From: Chloroflexota bacterium
Lineage (GTDB): Bacteria; Chloroflexota; UBA6077
NCBI GenBank assembly: GCA_021788565.1
Contig: JAJYKO010000309.1
Span: 1 to 6,750, forward strand
Direction of reading: 5' to 3'
Length of the DNA: 6,750 bases
Shown: positions 5,296 to 6,750 of the stretch, piece after piece
Numbering within the stretch: the stretch's first letter is position 1
How the letters are laid out: every line of letters starts with the position of its first letter
Made by a program: the position numbers and the translations under genes
The notes under the pieces: generated by a model
Told to the model about the DNA's origin: nothing
Database searches by the model: none
What the model saw: only the letters and a program-made list of their open reading frames with translations

Positions 5296-5520
5296 CTAAC
5301 CGAGGGGAGTGATCGTCAAACGCACATCGGGAGGAAAAATCTTCCCTGACCGCTCGTACTCTTCGGCTATCATTTCGAACACATTGTCGAGTTCGGAGCG
5401 GGCCTCATCCAGCGTCCGTCCCCAGGCCTGGCATCCGTCGATCCCGAGCACACAGGCGACGAATGTGCCGTTGTCGTCCGGCCGAATCACGAGCGTATAG
5501 TCCCGCAAACGCTTCGTCAT
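5296..5520 (-). CDS. hicB: HicB-like antitoxin without an adjacent HicA
   Basis: A 74-residue protein with the partial RNase H-like HicB fold: YTLVIRPDDNGTFVACVLGI, then GCQAWGRTLDEARSELDNVFEMI and the tail YERSGKIFPPDVRLTITPLG. HicB proteins neutralise the double-stranded-RNA-binding toxin HicA. ATG 5520 is preferred over an in-frame ATG 26 codons upstream, because AAGGAG (5525-5530) lies 4 nt before it and homologous proteins start at about this point. There is no C-terminal DNA-binding extension. No HicA-like gene lies on either side: upstream is HEPN (67 bp gap), downstream 64 bp of non-coding DNA and then the comM remnant. It is either an orphan antitoxin or one of the solitary HicB-like proteins whose role is unknown. 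Confidence 0.85.
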   Translation of the reverse strand: MTKRLRDYTLVIRPDDNGTFVACVLGIDGCQAWGRTLDEARSELDNVFEMIAEEYERSGKIFPPDVRLTITPLG

Positions 5521-5587
5521 CTCGCTCCTTCCGCTGACTTGACCGCGTGCTGCAGCAGCCGGCTGGGTCCCCCAGAGGGTTCTCGAC

Positions 5588-5980
5588 CTACGCCTCAAGA
5601 TTGAGCATGCTGGCTATGGCCGCCACGAACTCCTCGGCTTGGGCGAGCCTGGCTTCGACGTCTTCGCGTGCCGGCTCCCACGACGGGTTGTAGTCCGCGA
5701 GTTGCCTGTCCCGGAACGCAGCCACGAGTGCAAGGTGAAGGTGTTTGGGAAGCCGGCCGGTGTTCGCAAAGTGTTGGCCAAATGCCGCGACCACTGCCGA
5801 GTGTTTCGATGCCCGAATCCCCGCCGACACCGCCGCCGCTTTGGCCGCGTAGAACATGGCGTAATAGGCACGGGATATGGATTCTTGGTAGAAGCCCCCT
5901 GCCGCTAGCGCACTGGCGGCCTCGACGGCGCGGCGTGCCCGCGAGACCCACTGGGCGATCTCCTCTACGCTGCCTGCCAC
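5588..5980 (-). CDS. HEPN-domain protein (PF05168 type), partner of MNT nucleotidyltransferase
   Basis: An all-helical HEPN protein of about 130 residues. Visible segments are EIAQWVSRARRAVEAASALA (7-26), FYQESISRAYYAMFYAAKAA (30-49), KHSAVVAAFGQHFANTG (59-75) and FRDRQLADYNPSWEPAREDVE (89-109). HEPN proteins next to MNT enzymes are toxins (RNases) or ligand-binding partners. The catalytic RX4-6H motif is not in its usual place: the expected helix reads R90..R92..D96-Y97 without His. A formal RX5H (Arg76-His82) lies in the preceding loop and is probably not catalytic. The chosen start is GTG 5980, with GGGA 7 nt upstream, overlapping the MNT stop by 16 bp. An ORF open to 6100 adds 40 unlikely residues that are the MNT gene out of frame. 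Overlap implies translational coupling. Confidence 0.88.
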   Translation of the reverse strand: MAGSVEEIAQWVSRARRAVEAASALAAGGFYQESISRAYYAMFYAAKAAAVSAGIRASKHSAVVAAFGQHFANTGRLPKHLHLALVAAFRDRQLADYNPSWEPAREDVEARLAQAEEFVAAIASMLNLEA

Positions 5981-6333
5981 AGGACGATCCCATCCTCTTC
6001 GACATTCTGCACGAAGGTGAAGCCCTTCTGCTTCTGATACTCGTACTGGCTCCTGGACATCGGGATCACAGAAATGAGCCTGGTAAAACCGTCCTCCCAC
6101 ATGACATCGTAGACAGCGTCCTGTACCCGCTCAACGGTTTGACGGTCGTTCTCCTCCAGCACAACCAGTAGATCGATGTCGGATCCGGCGGTTGCCTCAT
6201 CGCGTGCCTCGGATCCGAACAAGACCACCATGCGGGTGGCGGCAGGAAGTTCACGCACAATGGCATCTCTAGCCTTCAGAACCAGCGGCAAGATGCTCTT
6301 CGGCTGAGAGGCTAAGTCGCCAACATGCTTCAC
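5965..6333 (-). CDS. MNT-type minimal nucleotidyltransferase (antitoxin of the HEPN pair)
   Basis: A 122-residue nucleotidyltransferase. In related pairs the MNT enzyme adds nucleotides (for example AMP) to its HEPN toxin and silences it. The motif FGSEARDEATAGSDIDLLVV (39-58) carries Gly40-Ser41 and metal-binding Asp52 and Asp54. The third acid, usually on the strand here reading LISVIPMS, is not evident. The N-terminal helix (about 12-30) and C-terminal region (YEYQKQKGFTFVQNVEEDGIVLW) fit the family. GTG 6333 is chosen because GGAGG (6342-6346) lies 8 nt upstream. An open frame to 6471 would run into comM, and GTG 6348 has no better site. It is the first gene of a probable MNT-HEPN-hicB operon, 82 bp after the comM stop on the same strand. 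Confidence 0.88.
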   Translation of the reverse strand: MKHVGDLASQPKSILPLVLKARDAIVRELPAATRMVVLFGSEARDEATAGSDIDLLVVLEENDRQTVERVQDAVYDVMWEDGFTRLISVIPMSRSQYEYQKQKGFTFVQNVEEDGIVLWQAA

Positions 6334-6403
6334 TGGAAAATCCTCCACATCGACCGGCTCACTGAAGGCCTGGTTAAGGCATCGTATTCGCGGCCTCGCG
6401 TAG

Positions 6404-6412
6404 ATTCTACCA
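6404..6412 (-). promoter_or_regulatory. possible extended -10 for the MNT-HEPN-hicB unit
   Basis: TGGTAGAAT on the - strand (TG, one base, then TAGAAT) fits an extended -10 element and lies 70 bp before GTG 6333. No recognisable -35 lies upstream, inside the comM end. Read-through from comM is an alternative. Confidence 0.3.
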
Positions 6413-6415
6413 CCC

Positions 6416-6523
6416 TTATGTCCCGCTCCTCGGCCGGTATTGTACAGCTTCGGCCACGTGGGCAGGGCCAATCTGGGAGGAGCCCTCCAGGTCCGCGATG
6501 GTACGCGCCACCTTCAGAATGCG
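6416..6523. repeat. intact copy of the comM 3'-end direct repeat
   Basis: 6416-6487 is repeated at 5022-5093 and 6489-6523 at 5197-5231, same orientation, about 1.3-1.4 kb apart. The two copies bracket hicB, HEPN and MNT. The repeat begins precisely at the comM stop codon, with no similarity beyond it. Confidence 0.85.
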
Positions 6524-6750
6524 ATGGTAGGCCCTGGCGGAGAGATGCATCTGCGTCACGGCCGCCTTCAGGATCGATTGGGCCGATCCATCCACCTGAC
6601 AGTACTTTCTCACCTCCGCCGGCCCCATCTCCGCGTTCGAGGCCAGCTTCGTCCCCCTGAAGCGCTCCCTCTGCCGTCCTCTGGCCGCCTCCACCCTTGC
6701 CCTGATCTGGGCGCTCGTCTCCCCCTGGCCGTCCCCGGAGAGCTTCTCGT
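6416..6750 (-). CDS. comM: ComM/YifB-family AAA+ ATPase (Mg-chelatase-like), C-terminal part only
   Basis: The last ~111 codons of a ~500-residue protein; the rest lies beyond 6750. ComM is a hexameric AAA+ helicase that speeds branch migration of imported DNA during natural transformation and is widely annotated as an Mg-chelatase-related protein. Visible are GETSAQIRARVEAARGRQRE with the conserved Arg-rich helix, then the Mg_chelatase_C block: SNAEMGPAEVRKYC, LHLSARAYHR-like QMHLSARAYHRILKVARTIA, and the end AHVAEAVQYRPRSGT. The frame is open to the window edge, so the GTG at about 6694 is internal. The catalytic Walker motifs cannot be seen. The gene is followed on the same strand by MNT, HEPN and hicB, and its 3' end has the second broken copy described above. 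Confidence 0.93.
   Translation of the reverse strand, partial: EKLSGDGQGETSAQIRARVEAARGRQRERFRGTKLASNAEMGPAEVRKYCQVDGSAQSILKAAVTQMHLSARAYHRILKVARTIADLEGSSQIGPAHVAEAVQYRPRSGT

Noticed and set aside
5521..5598. N-terminal extension of the HicB-like protein to an upstream ATG
   Set aside because: The extra 26 residues are low-complexity Arg/Ala/Gly, overlap the HEPN stop, and the internal ATG has its own ribosome site and family-like N-terminus.
6334..6471. Longer MNT start reaching into comM
   Set aside because: The extension has no nucleotidyltransferase character and overlaps the comM 3' end; GTG 6333 has a strong ribosome site.
1..6750. CRISPR array, tRNA, rRNA, integrase or full transposase
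   Set aside because: No regularly spaced repeats, no tRNA-like cloverleaf that I could recognise, and no recombinase or transposase motifs in any frame.

Overview
The window is GC-rich bacterial DNA. The transporter lipoprotein has a long Pro/Ala/Thr linker after its lipobox, the intergenic DNA carries G/C-rich perfect palindromes, and HEPN/nucleotidyltransferase, HicB, DUF433 and VapB genes are crowded together. Together these suggest Chloroflexota or a similar little-cultured environmental lineage. That is an inference from style; no marker gene is present.

Left part (1-3152, + strand). The window opens inside an OmpR-type response regulator. A near-consensus sigma-70 promoter (596-624) follows, then a leader holding an 18-codon mini-ORF. 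Next comes a three-gene polar amino acid ABC importer: ATPase, lipid-anchored binding protein and permease. The ATPase has no ATG, GTG or TTG at the expected place and appears to start at CTG 715, directly after the TAA of the mini-ORF and behind a good Shine-Dalgarno sequence. A perfect 28-bp palindrome sits between the binding protein and permease genes. A small GAF-domain protein (3189-3779, - strand) converges on the operon.

Middle (3780-5295) is a gene graveyard. It holds the last ~53 codons of an alpha/beta hydrolase, an internally deleted vapC behind an intact vapB, and an intact DUF433 antitoxin whose overlapping DUF5615-type toxin is reduced to its first few codons. It also holds a second, broken copy of the 3' end of comM. 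That broken copy is split by a 100-bp foldback element with 31-bp imperfect inverted ends and flanking TA dinucleotides, resembling a MITE.

Right part (5296-6750, - strand). A HicB-like antitoxin with no adjacent HicA, an HEPN protein and an MNT nucleotidyltransferase lie immediately downstream of the intact 3' end of comM/yifB, which runs off the window. The two comM 3' ends are direct repeats (66/72 identical over the last 72 bp) that bracket the MNT-HEPN-hicB block.

The main observation is the contrast between antitoxins and toxins. Three intact antitoxin-type genes (vapB, DUF433, hicB) lie within 1.1 kb, and every expected partner toxin is deleted, truncated or absent. The MNT-HEPN pair next to them is intact. 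The comM 3' end looks like a repeated entry point for such modules. I see no clearly new multi-gene system; the novelty lies in the decay pattern, the comM footprint, the foldback element and the CTG-started transporter gene.
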